In this document: positions 8,804-16,872 of the stretch, one piece after another
How the letters are laid out: each line of letters starts with the position of its first letter
How positions within the stretch are numbered: position 1 is the stretch's first letter
Source: Eubacteriales bacterium
GTDB taxonomy: Bacteria; Bacillota; Clostridia; Lachnospirales; Lachnospiraceae
NCBI GenBank assembly: GCA_030524455.1
Contig: JAUNGT010000001.1
Location: 1-64,000 of the forward strand
Length of the DNA: 64,000 bases
Reading direction: 5' to 3'
The notes under the pieces: model-generated
Databases searched by the model: none
What the model saw: only the letters and a program-made list of their open reading frames with translations
What the model was told of the DNA's origin: nothing
Made by a program: the position numbers and the translations under genes

Positions 8804-8828
8804 ACCGCCCGGGAAAGGGTGGTATACT
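8800..8828 (+). promoter_or_regulatory. Promoter of ridA
   Basis: TTGAAC (8800-8805) and TATACT (8823-8828) are spaced by 17 bases. The -35 box overlaps the stop codon of the preceding small gene. Confidence 0.65.
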
Positions 8829-8881
8829 AAGATGTATTTGAACGGCCGCAGAGCGGCGAAAACAATTCAGGAGGTGTTGAG

Positions 8882-9265
8882 ATGAGTTTGGAAAAGATAT
8901 CCACAGAGAAGGCGCCGGCGGCGATCGGCCCTTATTCCCAGGCGATCCGGGCAGGAGAGTTTTTGTTTGCGTCCGGTCAGATCCCGATCAACCCGGCGAC
9001 GGGCGCGGTTGAGGCGGAGGGCATCGAGGCCCAGGCGGAGCAGGTGATGAAGAACATCGGCGCGATTTTGGAGGCGGCGGGGACGGATTATGCCCATGTG
9101 GTCAAGACGACCTGCTTTTTGGCGGAGATGGGCGATTTTGCCGCGTTCAACGCCGTATATGAGAAGTATTTTACCGGAAAGCCGGCGAGAAGCTGCGTGG
9201 CGGTCAAAAAGCTTCCCAAGGACGTGCTCTGCGAGGTGGAAGTGACCGCTTATCTGGGCGCATAG
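8882..9265 (+). CDS. ridA: RidA family enamine/imine deaminase
   Basis: A 127-residue RidA protein, usual length. RidA proteins hydrolyse reactive enamine and imine intermediates made by PLP enzymes. Family marks are KAPAAIGPYSQAI, FASGQIPINPATG, the ARSCVAV stretch holding the substrate-binding Arg, and EVEVTAYL at the C terminus. CAGGAGGTG precedes the ATG. Confidence 0.95.
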   Translation: MSLEKISTEKAPAAIGPYSQAIRAGEFLFASGQIPINPATGAVEAEGIEAQAEQVMKNIGAILEAAGTDYAHVVKTTCFLAEMGDFAAFNAVYEKYFTGKPARSCVAVKKLPKDVLCEVEVTAYLGA

Positions 9266-9278
9266 GACGGTGGCGCAT

Positions 9279-9776
9279 ATGAGAAATCTTGTGCTGATCG
9301 GGATGCCCGGCGCGGGAAAGAGTACGGTGGGCGTGGTGCTTGCCAAGCAGCAGGGCCTTACCTTTGTGGATTCCGATCTGGTGATTCAGGAACAGACCGG
9401 GCTGCTGCTCCATGAGATCATTGAGCGGGAGGGCGACGACGGCTTCCGTCAGGTGGAAAACCGGATCAATGCCGGGCTGAGCGCAAAGCGGGCGGTGATT
9501 GCCACCGGCGGCAGCGTAATCTACGGCCGGGAAGCCATGCAGCATTTAAAAAAGATCGGTACGGTGATCTATCTTCAGCTTTCCTGCGCGTCCATTGCGG
9601 AGCGGCTGGGTGATCTGAAGGAGAGAGGCGTGACGCTGCGGGAGGGGCAGACCCTGCAGCAGCTCTATGACGAGCGGGTGCCGCTGTATGAGCGGTACGC
9701 GGATTTGACCGTCAACTGCGAGGGCAAGTCCATCCGCGAGGTCGTGGCGGAGATTTCCGCAAGGCTGCCCAAGTAA
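9279..9776 (+). CDS. aroK: Shikimate kinase
   Basis: A 165-residue P-loop kinase of the shikimate kinase family, which phosphorylates shikimate in aromatic amino acid synthesis. The Walker A is GMPGAGKST (residues 7-15), followed by DSDLVIQ, and the lid/substrate region is REGQTLQQLYDERVPLYE. The usual GGG triplet of the substrate loop reads ATGGSV, a small deviation. The ATG at 9279 is preferred to a GTG at 9270 because AGGACGG sits 8 bases upstream. It is isolated from other aro genes here. Confidence 0.85.
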   Translation: MRNLVLIGMPGAGKSTVGVVLAKQQGLTFVDSDLVIQEQTGLLLHEIIEREGDDGFRQVENRINAGLSAKRAVIATGGSVIYGREAMQHLKKIGTVIYLQLSCASIAERLGDLKERGVTLREGQTLQQLYDERVPLYERYADLTVNCEGKSIREVVAEISARLPK

Positions 9777-9795
9777 GCCGGGAAAGACAGGAAAG

Positions 9796-10698
9796 ATGAA
9801 GAAAAACAGGAAATCGGTCAGAAGCAGCTTTCTGTTGTTTCTGGCGGCCGCAATCTGGGGCGTAGCCTTCGTGGCCCAGAGCGTCGGAATGAACTATATG
9901 GGGCCGTGTACGTTCAACGCGGCCCGTTTTTTAATCGGGGCGGCGGTTCTTGCGCCCCTTGTTGTGAGGGAAAAAAGAGCAGGAAATGCAGCTGAGGCAC
10001 AAAAAAAGGAGGGCAGAACCTCCTGGAAGGGCCTGCTTGCCGGAGGGCTCTGCTGCGGGCTGGCGCTCTGTGCGGCCAGCCTTCTGCAGCAGTTCGGCAT
10101 CCGGTATACCTCCGTGGGGAAGGCGGGATTTCTCACCACCCTTTATATTATTATCGTACCGCTCCTTGGAATTTTTCTGGGGAGACGGGCCGGCTGGAGA
10201 GTGTGGTGCAGTGTGGCGGCAGCGGTGGCCGGAATGTATCTTTTGTGTATGGCGGACCGGCTCAGGCTGGGGCTCGGGGACGGGCTGATGCTTGGCTGCG
10301 CCTTTTTGTTTGCCATTCATATTTTGGCGGTGGATCATTTTGCGGAGCGGATGGACGGCGTGCTTTTGTCCTTCCTGCAGTTTCTGACCAGCGGCCTGAT
10401 CTGTCTGGCGCTGGCCCTTCTGACGGAAAACCCGAGCCTGTCCGCGCTTTGGTCGGGGATCGTGCCGGTGCTCTATGCGGGGGTGCTCTCCTGCGGCGTG
10501 GGTTACACCCTGCAGGTGGTGGGCCAGAAAAATGTGGAACCCACAGCGGCCTCCCTGATTTTGAGCCTGGAATCCGTGATCTCCGTGCTGGCAGGCTGGG
10601 TGATCCTGGGACAGCGCCTTTCGCTCCGGGAGCTGGCAGGCTGCGCCCTCGTGTTTGCGGCGGTGGTCTTCGTGCAGCTGCCGGAGCATGGCGCCTGA
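9796..10698 (+). CDS. EamA/DMT family transporter
   Basis: A 300-residue membrane protein with ten hydrophobic segments in two EamA repeats, the drug/metabolite transporter layout. The first repeat begins FLLFLAAAIWGVAFVAQS; the second ends with the typical PTAASLILSLESVISVLAGW. The substrate cannot be told. GACAGGAAAG precedes the ATG. It runs convergently into the oleate hydratase gene with a 16-base gap. Confidence 0.9.
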   Translation: MKKNRKSVRSSFLLFLAAAIWGVAFVAQSVGMNYMGPCTFNAARFLIGAAVLAPLVVREKRAGNAAEAQKKEGRTSWKGLLAGGLCCGLALCAASLLQQFGIRYTSVGKAGFLTTLYIIIVPLLGIFLGRRAGWRVWCSVAAAVAGMYLLCMADRLRLGLGDGLMLGCAFLFAIHILAVDHFAERMDGVLLSFLQFLTSGLICLALALLTENPSLSALWSGIVPVLYAGVLSCGVGYTLQVVGQKNVEPTAASLILSLESVISVLAGWVILGQRLSLRELAGCALVFAAVVFVQLPEHGA

Positions 10699-10714
10699 GC
10701 TTTTTGTTATATCT

Positions 10715-12736
10715 TTACAGCATTCCGTTTTTCAGCACGTTATGGTCGCGCAGAAGCTTTTCGATGACGGTCCCGCGAATGGCCTTAAGCAGAGGCTTTT
10801 TGAGGGCGTTTAAGGGGCCGGGAAGCTCAATCTCCAGAGGAGATACGCCGTCCATCAGCTTTACGCTGCTGTCCAGAAGCTCCCGGATGTCGTATACGCT
10901 GCCCCAGACCTCCGGCACGCCGCGGTCAACGCCAAGCAGGCCGTAGACAGCCTCCATGGCGGTCCGGACGGAATATTCCGTGGTGAAGATCGTGTCGCGG
11001 GGCGTCTCCGCAAACTGTCCCAGGAAAGCGAAGTTGACGCAGCCGTCCGGGATTACGTCAGGCCGGTCGCCCTTGGCTCTGGGCATGAAGAAGGCGGTGA
11101 TATAGGGCAGCAGGGTGGGAACGCAGACCGCGCTGTGCTCCGCCAGCTCCGGGATATCCTCTGTGGGCACACCCAGGTGATAGAGCCATTCCTCTGTGAT
11201 TTCGCGGCCGGTGCAGTCCTTCATGGGCTTTTTCACATAGTTGCCGGGCACATCGGTGAACAGGCCGTACACCCATACGCAGACCTGGTTTTTGTCCTGC
11301 GCCTTGAACTGTCCCTGACGGTTGATGGTCCAGCTTAACAGCCAGTTGGAATCCTTGCAGCTGACGATGCCGCCGGTCACAACCTTGCCGGTGCGGGGAT
11401 CCCGCTGGCAGATCCGCGTGATATAGGGGATAATCTTATCGTCCAGGGTTGTGACGGTGGCGGATTCCCAGGTTGTCTTTCTGGTATCGGAGCAGAATTT
11501 CTCCGGATGCCCAAAGGAGCTGTCCTGCCGGGCAATGTTTTTCCAGAGATTCCAGACGCCGGTGCTGCGCACCTCGGCATCCCCGTTGGGCGCATGGTTC
11601 TGGTCGCCGTAAACGGTACCGTCGGTGCAGCTTCCGTTGGTGACAAAGACCAGATCCTTCTCGGTCAGCGGGATCGTCTTTTCCTTGCCCTTTACCCGGC
11701 ACTCAATGGAGGTGGCAATCTTTTTGCCGTCCTTGTGCGCAAAGACAACGTTGGTTACCTCCGTATTGAACTGGAAGTCCACGCCGGCCTCCTCCAGATA
11801 TTTTTTCATGGGGAGGATCAGGGATTCATACTGGTTGTAGCGGGTGAATTTCAGGGCGCTGAAATCCGGCAGGCCTCCGATATGGTGGATAAACCGCTGG
11901 AAGTACAGCTTCATCTCCAGAGCGCTGTGCCAGTTTTCAAAGGCAAACATTGTGCGCCAGTACAGCCAGAAATTGGACTGGAACACCTCGTCGTCAAACA
12001 CATCTTCGATCGTCTTGTCGTAAAGATCCTCATCCTTTGTCAGGAAAAGCTTCAGGATTTCCATCACGCCCTTCTGGCTTAAGCCGAACTTGCCGTCCGT
12101 GTGGGCGTCCTGCCCCCGGTTGACGGTTGCGCGGCAGAGCGAATAGTTGGGATCGTGCTTGTTGAGCCAGTAAAACTCATCCAGCACGGAAGCGCCGGGC
12201 ATCTCCAGCGAAGGGATGCTGCGGAACAGGTCCCACAGGCACTCGAAATGGTTTTCCATCTCGCGGCCTCCGCGCATCACATAGCCTCTGGTGGCATCGA
12301 AGATGCCGTCGCAGGCGCCGCCCGCCACATCCATCGCCTCCAAAATGTGGATATGGGAGCCATCCATCTGCCCGTCCCGCACCAAAAAGCAGGCCGCCGC
12401 CAGGCTGGCCAGGCCGCTGCCTACCAGATAGGCGCTTTTTTCCTCCACGCCCTCCGGCTTCTCCGGGCGGGCGAAGGCCTCATAGTTGCCGTTGGAATAA
12501 TAGATCCCCTTGCTGTTTTTTAAGTGGGAGCCAAGCTCCGTATTGCGGTAATTGGGATCGGGCGCAGGAAATTTCACTGCTTTTTCGGCGCCTTTTTTGA
12601 CGGCGCTGCCGATCTCCTCCTTTAAAGTAGTGCCGTCGTTTTTACGGTCCATATGACCCTTGACGGCCAGGGCTGCCGCGCCTACGCCTGCGGCTGTGAG
12701 AACGGCCTTTGTCAGGCCGGAATGTTTCTTCGACAT
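10715..12736 (-). CDS. ohyA: Oleate hydratase
   Basis: A 673-residue FAD protein of the oleate hydratase (myosin-cross-reactive antigen) family, which adds water to the C9 double bond of oleate to give 10-hydroxystearate. The nucleotide-binding start reads YLVGSGLASLAAACFLVRDGQ (about 102-122) and continues with HILEAMDVAGGACDG; GYVMRGGREMENHFEC and a TNGSCTDGTVYGD stretch are typical. It carries an N-terminal extension of about 80 residues, including a hydrophobic run near 8-26 that could associate with membrane. AGGAGGACAACAGAT precedes the ATG, and its own promoter lies at 12772-12800. Confidence 0.95.
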   Translation of the reverse strand: MSKKHSGLTKAVLTAAGVGAAALAVKGHMDRKNDGTTLKEEIGSAVKKGAEKAVKFPAPDPNYRNTELGSHLKNSKGIYYSNGNYEAFARPEKPEGVEEKSAYLVGSGLASLAAACFLVRDGQMDGSHIHILEAMDVAGGACDGIFDATRGYVMRGGREMENHFECLWDLFRSIPSLEMPGASVLDEFYWLNKHDPNYSLCRATVNRGQDAHTDGKFGLSQKGVMEILKLFLTKDEDLYDKTIEDVFDDEVFQSNFWLYWRTMFAFENWHSALEMKLYFQRFIHHIGGLPDFSALKFTRYNQYESLILPMKKYLEEAGVDFQFNTEVTNVVFAHKDGKKIATSIECRVKGKEKTIPLTEKDLVFVTNGSCTDGTVYGDQNHAPNGDAEVRSTGVWNLWKNIARQDSSFGHPEKFCSDTRKTTWESATVTTLDDKIIPYITRICQRDPRTGKVVTGGIVSCKDSNWLLSWTINRQGQFKAQDKNQVCVWVYGLFTDVPGNYVKKPMKDCTGREITEEWLYHLGVPTEDIPELAEHSAVCVPTLLPYITAFFMPRAKGDRPDVIPDGCVNFAFLGQFAETPRDTIFTTEYSVRTAMEAVYGLLGVDRGVPEVWGSVYDIRELLDSSVKLMDGVSPLEIELPGPLNALKKPLLKAIRGTVIEKLLRDHNVLKNGML

Positions 12737-12771
12737 ATCTGTTGTCCTCCTTGTCTGTTCTGATGCTCTGC

Positions 12772-12800
12772 ATTATAGTGCGCAGCGGGAGTGGATTCAA
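12772..12800 (-). promoter_or_regulatory. Promoter of oleate hydratase
   Basis: Read on the minus strand, TTGAAT (12795-12800) and TATAAT (12772-12777) are 17 bases apart. Confidence 0.75.
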
Positions 12801-12856
12801 TTTACAAAAAAGGCAGAATGGGAAAAATTTTACCATTCTTCCGGAAGTGTGCAAAA

Positions 12857-13067
12857 GTAACAGTTCAGCCAGCCGGGAGTGAACGGCCAAAATCGTGCTC
12901 GCACGAATTTTGGCCGGTTGCTCCTGGCTGAGGGAGCGCCCGATGATGAGCAGGAAACGGCGTTCCGCCTTATTCCACAGGGAGCCGCGTAGCGGCGGAA
13001 AGCGCGTTATGCGCGCAAGACGAACTTGTTCGTCTGTGCGAATGGCGCGGGCTGAACGGTTGCTTAC
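12857..13067 (+). mobile_element. MITE-like repeat, copy B (longer, 211 bp)
   Basis: It begins GTAACAGTTCAGCC (12857-12870) and has GGCTGAAC at 13050-13057, then an altered end reaching TTAC at 13067. Most of the sequence matches copies A and C, including CCAAAAT...ATTTTGG and AGCGGCGGAAAGCGCG. It differs by two extra blocks: about 30 bases after GATGATGAGC, and a small hairpin GACGAAC/GTTCGTC. The element lies between the divergent oleate hydratase and hydrogenase genes. No clear target duplication is seen. Confidence 0.7.
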
Positions 13068-13103
13068 AAAAGCAACAAGAAAGGACATATTATACAAGAG
13101 CGC

Positions 13104-13131
13104 TTGAAATCCTGAACAAATCTTATATAAT
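13104..13131 (+). promoter_or_regulatory. Promoter of the hydrogenase gene
   Basis: TTGAAA (13104-13109) and TATAAT (13126-13131) are 16 bases apart, about 50 bases before the start codon. Confidence 0.7.
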
Positions 13132-13179
13132 ATTTATAAGATGTCAGCAAACTGACAGGAAGAAACGAGGTAAAATACG

Positions 13180-14628
13180 ATGTATGCAGATGAAAATGTC
13201 ATCAAAATTAAGCATGCTGTCCTCTACGAGGTGGCGAAGCTGGCTTTTGCGGGAAAGCTGGAGGAGGAGCGGGATCATATCGCTTTAAAGCTGATTCCCG
13301 GCCCGGTGGCGAGATTCCGCTGCTGTATTTACAAGGAGCGCGAGATTATCCGGCAGAGGGTCCGTCTGGCGGAGGGGAAGGCTCCCGGGGCAGAGGACGA
13401 CGGCAATGTGGTGCAGGTGATCAGCTCCGCCTGCGAGGACTGCCCGATTTCCAGCTATACGGTGACGGAGAATTGCCAGAACTGTCTGGGGAAGGCCTGT
13501 ATCAACGCCTGTAAATTCGGAGCGATTGAGGCCGGCAGGACCCGCTCCCACATCGACCCCTCCAAATGTAAGGAGTGCGGCAGATGCGCCCAGGCCTGTC
13601 CCTACAACGCGATCGCTCATCTGAAGCGACCCTGCAAGAGCGCCTGTCCCGTGGACGCGATCACCTATAATGAATACGGGATTTCCGTGATCGACAAGGA
13701 CAAGTGTATCCGCTGCGGCAAATGTATCCACAGCTGTCCCTTCGGTGCGATCGGCTCCAGGACAGCCATTGTCCAGGTGATTGAAGCGTTAAAGTCCGGC
13801 CGGCGCGTGTATGCCATGGCGGCGCCCGCCACAGAAGGACAGTTCGGCGCAGACATTACCATGGCGAGCTGGAAGAACGCCATGAAGGAGCTGGGCTTTG
13901 AGGATTTTTATGACGTGGGATTGGGCGGCGATATGACGGCGGCCTACGAGGCGAAGGAGTGGGCGGAGGCCTATCGGGACGGCAAGAAAAAGGTGACCTC
14001 CTGCTGTCCTGCCTTTGTGAATATGGTTCGGATGCATTATCCGGAGCTGGCGGAGTGCGTGTCCACCACGGTTTCCCCCATGTGCGCGGTTTCCCGCCTG
14101 ATCAAGGCCAGGGATCCCGAAGCGGTGACGGTGTTTATCGGCCCCTGTATTGCGAAAAAATCCGAGGTGGCAGATCAGAAAATCGAGGGAAACGCGGATT
14201 ATGTGCTGACCTACAGCGAAATCCGGGCCATGATGAAGGCGAAGGAAATTACGTTAAAGCCCGCGGAGAACACGGATCAGATCGCTTCCGTATTCGGCAA
14301 GCGATTTGCCAACGCCGGCGGCGTGACGGCGGCCGTGCTCCAGAGCTTAAAGGAGTCCAACGACGAGATCGCGGCGACCGTCTGTAAGGCGAACGGCGCG
14401 GCGGAGTGCAAGAAGGCGCTGCTGCTTTTGAAGGTAGCGAGACTGCCCGAGGACTTTATCGAGGGAATGGTCTGCGACGGCGGCTGCGTGGGCGGCCCCA
14501 GCGCGTACAAGGATCAGATGGTTTCAAAGAAAAACCGCGACACGCTGATCGGCCAGGCGGACGGCAGAGGCGTGTGGGAAAACCTGAGCAACTATGAGAT
14601 GGACAGCTTCTCGATGCATCGGGAGTAA
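13180..14628 (+). CDS. [FeFe]-hydrogenase, group B type, single subunit
   Basis: A 482-residue iron-only hydrogenase, probably reducing protons with ferredoxin electrons during fermentation. A cysteine-rich N-terminal half holds ferredoxin-like clusters (CEDC, CQNCLGKAC, CKECGRCAQACP, CIRCGKCIHSCP). The H-cluster motifs are TSCCPAFV (L1), GPCIAKKSE (L2) and GMVCDGGCVGGPS (L3). L1 with PAF in place of PGW and L2 with GPC in place of MPC fit the group B1/B3 monomeric class better than group A. It stands alone, with no maturase genes nearby, and has its own promoter. Confidence 0.88.
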   Translation: MYADENVIKIKHAVLYEVAKLAFAGKLEEERDHIALKLIPGPVARFRCCIYKEREIIRQRVRLAEGKAPGAEDDGNVVQVISSACEDCPISSYTVTENCQNCLGKACINACKFGAIEAGRTRSHIDPSKCKECGRCAQACPYNAIAHLKRPCKSACPVDAITYNEYGISVIDKDKCIRCGKCIHSCPFGAIGSRTAIVQVIEALKSGRRVYAMAAPATEGQFGADITMASWKNAMKELGFEDFYDVGLGGDMTAAYEAKEWAEAYRDGKKKVTSCCPAFVNMVRMHYPELAECVSTTVSPMCAVSRLIKARDPEAVTVFIGPCIAKKSEVADQKIEGNADYVLTYSEIRAMMKAKEITLKPAENTDQIASVFGKRFANAGGVTAAVLQSLKESNDEIAATVCKANGAAECKKALLLLKVARLPEDFIEGMVCDGGCVGGPSAYKDQMVSKKNRDTLIGQADGRGVWENLSNYEMDSFSMHRE

Positions 14629-14646
14629 ACAGGAGCAAAGAATCCT

Positions 14647-14675
14647 TTGACTTTTTAACTTCTTCTGCTTATGAT
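14647..14675 (+). promoter_or_regulatory. Promoter of the LacI-type regulator
   Basis: TTGACT (14647-14652) and TATGAT (14670-14675) are 17 bases apart. Immediately downstream, TGGAACA occurs twice (14683-14689 and 14694-14700), a possible autoregulatory site. Confidence 0.6.
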
Positions 14676-14722
14676 ACAGATATGGAACAAATTTGGAACA
14701 AAAAAGAGCAGAGGGAATGAAT

Positions 14723-15688
14723 ATGGCTAACATGAGAGAGATTGCCAAGAGGGCGGGAGTGGGAGTGGGGACCGTTTCCCGGACCCTCAACGGCACCGGA
14801 TATGTGGCGCTGGAAACCCAGGAAAAAGTGAGGACGGTAGCGCGGAAGATGGGGTACGAGCACGAACCGGCGGGGAAGGGCAGGACGCAGACCGGTATGA
14901 TAGGCGTTGTCGTGCCGGGGCTGGAGCATCCTTTTTTTGCCGGCGTCCTGCACTTTCTGGATCTTGCGCTTGCCGCCAGGGGGCTGAGATGCCTGGTGTG
15001 CGGGGACTGGGGAGATGGAGGGCGGCTGGAGGAATTTCTCGGACTTTTGGAGCAGGGAAGGCTGGACGGCCTGATTGCCTGCGTGGACGCCCCGGAGGGC
15101 TTTAAGAGCCGGGGAAACAGGGCGATTGTCGCGCTGGACAGAAGCTGGCCGAAGGATGTCCCTCTCGTCAGGTCGGACCATGAGCAGGGGGGAAGGATGG
15201 CGGCGGAAGCGCTGCTGGAAGCCGGGTGCCGCAACGTAATACAGTTTTACAGCGGTGAGAAGGACAGGAGTGCCAATCTGCGTCATGCGGTATTTGAGCA
15301 GGTACTCCGCGAGAGCGGCTGCCAGGTAACCTCCGTGGCAAGTATGTGGAACAAAATGAGCTACGGATATGACCGGGATGTGATCCGGAACTACTGGAAC
15401 GTGATCCGCACGATGGACGGATGCTTTGCCAACGACCTGGGCGCGATCAACTGCCTTGCCGTGGCCAGTGAGATGGGCAGGAAGGTTCCGGAGCAATTAA
15501 AGCTGGTCGGTTACGACGGCACGGATATTACCTGCCTGTGCTACCCGCAGGTTTCCGCTGTGGAACAGGACCAGAGAGGGCTGGCGGAGGCCTGCGTGGA
15601 GGAGCTTGAGGCGATGATAAGCGGCAAAAAGCCGGAAAATCTGCTGGTAAAAGTGCCTGTACGGTGGCAGAAACGTGGAACAACATAA
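14723..15688 (+). CDS. LacI family transcriptional regulator
   Basis: A 321-residue repressor-type protein. The N-terminal helix-turn-helix reads MREIAKRAGVGVGTVSRTL, followed by a hinge and a periplasmic-binding-protein-like sensor domain (about 60-320). Proteins of this kind bind sugars and release operator DNA. The ATG at 14723 is favoured by GAGGGA six bases upstream; 14717 is also possible. Its gene sits just before a carbohydrate ABC operon, which it probably controls. The inner HTH shows unusual VGVGT instead of the common VSxxT. Confidence 0.88.
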   Translation: MANMREIAKRAGVGVGTVSRTLNGTGYVALETQEKVRTVARKMGYEHEPAGKGRTQTGMIGVVVPGLEHPFFAGVLHFLDLALAARGLRCLVCGDWGDGGRLEEFLGLLEQGRLDGLIACVDAPEGFKSRGNRAIVALDRSWPKDVPLVRSDHEQGGRMAAEALLEAGCRNVIQFYSGEKDRSANLRHAVFEQVLRESGCQVTSVASMWNKMSYGYDRDVIRNYWNVIRTMDGCFANDLGAINCLAVASEMGRKVPEQLKLVGYDGTDITCLCYPQVSAVEQDQRGLAEACVEELEAMISGKKPENLLVKVPVRWQKRGTT

Positions 15689-15716
15689 AATATTCCATAT
15701 TTTTTGAAAAGAAACA

Positions 15717-15751
15717 AGGACTGTCTGGAAAAACAGGCAGTCCTGTTTTTT
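15717..15751 (+). terminator. Terminator of the LacI-type gene
   Basis: AGGACTG (15717-15723) pairs with CAGTCCT (15738-15744), followed by GTTTTTT. It separates the regulator from the transport operon. Confidence 0.85.
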
Positions 15752-15855
15752 CGCCAAAAATTCAAACAAAAAACACAAAATAGGAAATAATGCACAAAAA
15801 TATGACGATAAATTTTGTAAAATATACAGAATTTAATTGAATAAACATATAGGAG

Positions 15856-15884
15856 TTGACATTTCCGGCAGAATTGTCTATTAT
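15856..15884 (+). promoter_or_regulatory. Promoter of the carbohydrate ABC operon
   Basis: Perfect TTGACA (15856-15861) and TATTAT (15879-15884) with a 17-base spacer. Confidence 0.8.
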
Positions 15885-15895
15885 GCAGGTATAAA

Positions 15896-15908
15896 ACATG
15901 TTCCACAT
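15896..15908 (+). promoter_or_regulatory. Possible operator for the LacI-type regulator
   Basis: ACATGTTCCACAT lies at the expected start of transcription. Its TGTTCCA core is the complement of the TGGAACA pair next to the regulator's own promoter, which suggests one shared binding motif. The assignment is inference from shared words only. Confidence 0.35.
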
Positions 15909-15931
15909 AAAAGAATGAGGAGGAAAACCTT

Positions 15932-16852
15932 ATGAGAGCGTCAAAAAAGGGTGGTTTCAAAAAAGCGCTGAAGTGCTGGCAGCTGTATGTACTTTTGATT
16001 CCGGCACTCTTATGGGCGGCGATTTTTGCGTATTATCCCATGTACGGCGTGATTATCGCCTTCAAGGATTACAAAATCAGGCAGGGGATTTTGGGAAGTC
16101 CCTGGGCGAATCCCTTCTTTAAGTATTTTGAAGAGTTTTTCAGCACCAGCATTGCGGTAAACTCGATTAAAAATACGATTATCATCAGCCTGGCGAGTCT
16201 GGTGATTGCGTTCTGGATACCGGTTGTATTTGCCCTGCTGCTCAACCAGGTGAAAGGAGACAGAAGGCGCAAGACAATTCAGACGATCAGCTACGCGCCT
16301 TACTTTATGTCAAACGTTGTGGTGGTGAGTATTATTACCGTTTTCTTTTCTGCAAACGGTGTGATAAACAGCCTGATTACGGCGGGCGGCGGGCAGGAGG
16401 TTTTGTTTACCTCCCTGCCGGAATGGTTCAGGCCGCTGTTTATCGGTTCCAATATCTGGCAGACGATGGGATTTAACGCCGTGATTTATATCGCAGCGCT
16501 CACGGCGATCAGCCCGGATTTCTATGAGGCGGCGACGATCGACGGGGCGAGCCGGTTTCAGAGGATCCTCTACATCGATATCCCGATGATTATGCCGACG
16601 GTGATCCTGATGCTGATTCTGCAGATCGGAAATATCATGAACGTAGGCTATGAGAAGGCTTATCTGATGCAGAACGGTTCCAATACGATTGTCAGTGAGC
16701 TGATTTCCACCTATGTATATAAAGTAGGACTGCAGACGGCGCAATACAGCTTTGCGACCGCCGTGGGGCTGTTTAATTCGGTGGCGAACTTCATTATACT
16801 GGTGATCGCCAACAAGGTGGCAAAGAAATTCAGCGATATCAGTATTTTCTGA
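15932..16852 (+). CDS. Sugar ABC transporter permease, LplB type
   Basis: A 306-residue permease with six membrane segments. The start WQLYVLLIPALLWAAIFAYYPMYGV is typical of LplB/UgpA-type permeases, and the EAA loop reads EAATIDGASRFQRILYIDIP. It forms the membrane channel of an ABC importer with the next gene product. GAGGAGGA precedes the ATG. No ATP-binding subunit is encoded in the operon, which is normal for this group because a shared MsmX-like ATPase serves many importers. Confidence 0.93.
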   Translation: MRASKKGGFKKALKCWQLYVLLIPALLWAAIFAYYPMYGVIIAFKDYKIRQGILGSPWANPFFKYFEEFFSTSIAVNSIKNTIIISLASLVIAFWIPVVFALLLNQVKGDRRRKTIQTISYAPYFMSNVVVVSIITVFFSANGVINSLITAGGGQEVLFTSLPEWFRPLFIGSNIWQTMGFNAVIYIAALTAISPDFYEAATIDGASRFQRILYIDIPMIMPTVILMLILQIGNIMNVGYEKAYLMQNGSNTIVSELISTYVYKVGLQTAQYSFATAVGLFNSVANFIILVIANKVAKKFSDISIF

Positions 16853-16872
16853 GACAGGAGGGACAGAGAGCT

